Positions 7,419 through 7,446 of a stretch of DNA of 7,446 bases are shown one piece after another; position 1 is the first letter of the stretch; every line of letters starts with the position of its first letter. The DNA comes from Duncaniella sp. (lineage in GTDB: Bacteria > Bacteroidota > Bacteroidia > Bacteroidales > Muribaculaceae). The notes beneath the pieces were generated by a model. That model saw only the letters and a program-made list of their open reading frames with translations. It was not told the origin of the DNA and ran no database searches. Position numbers and translations under genes: made by a program. The stretch lies in contig JAIDJD010000171.1 of NCBI GenBank assembly GCA_029052375.1, positions 1 through 7,446 of the forward strand, written 5' to 3'.

Positions 7419-7434
7419 AACTATAAAAGCACCC

Positions 7435-7446
7435 ATGCAAACAATC
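7435..7446 (+). CDS. Possible start of the next gene (first four codons only)
   Basis: ATG at 7435 follows the A-rich stretch AAACTATAAAAGC, which resembles the leaders of the other genes here (compare TATAAAGCA before the CE8 start). Only Met-Gln-Thr-Ile is visible before the window ends, so no product can be named. A galacturonate-pathway gene such as an isomerase, transporter or regulator would fit the context, but that is only a guess from position. Confidence 0.3.

Noticed and set aside
1..7446. CRISPR array, insertion sequence, prophage, tRNA or rRNA
   Set aside because: Apart from the two-copy 15-bp repeat at 7349-7378, I saw no repeat-spacer array, transposase or integrase motif, and no tRNA- or rRNA-like sequence. 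Nearly all bases belong to five ordinary metabolic genes.

Overview
The window is part of a pectin-degradation and galacturonate-catabolism locus. It most likely comes from a GC-rich member of the Bacteroidales; a Muribaculaceae- or Prevotellaceae-like gut bacterium would fit. Three things support this: a Bacteroidales-type promoter box (TAnnTTTG, here TAACTTTG) in the only AT-rich gap, start codons preceded by A-rich stretches instead of Shine-Dalgarno sequences, and a set of carbohydrate enzymes typical of Bacteroidetes polysaccharide utilization loci. Family and genus cannot be fixed from the sequence alone. Codon use is strongly C-ending and uniform across all five genes, so I see no sign of recent transfer inside the window.

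Layout: (1) 1-1248 is the 3' part of a gene that enters from the left edge. It encodes the tail of a GH28-like beta-helix followed in the same frame by a complete GH105 unsaturated galacturonyl hydrolase. (2) 1249-1448 holds a strong, probably two-way terminator, then a promoter and a small leader hairpin. (3) 1449-7292 is a four-gene same-strand cluster with gaps of 40, 106 and 43 bases measured to the chosen starts (the 106 falls to 91 bases when counted from the CE8 stop codon at 4152): a secreted GH43 glycosidase, a secreted CE8 pectin methylesterase, tagaturonate reductase (uxaB) and altronate dehydratase (uxaA). (4) 7293-7446 is a structured non-coding stretch with two stem-loops and a 15-bp tandem repeat, ending in a possible start codon for the next gene.

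The genes fit one route. CE8 removes methyl esters from homogalacturonan, GH43 probably trims arabinose or xylose side chains, and the GH28/GH105 protein breaks down the exposed backbone and its unsaturated ends. Free galacturonate, after isomerisation to tagaturonate by an enzyme not in this window (UxaC), is reduced by UxaB to altronate and dehydrated by UxaA to 2-keto-3-deoxygluconate. No SusC/SusD pair, transporter, isomerase, KDG kinase/aldolase or regulator lies in the window.

I do not see an undescribed defence, mobile or RNA-guided system here. The parts most worth a second look are the GH28-GH105 fusion and the structured region after uxaA.
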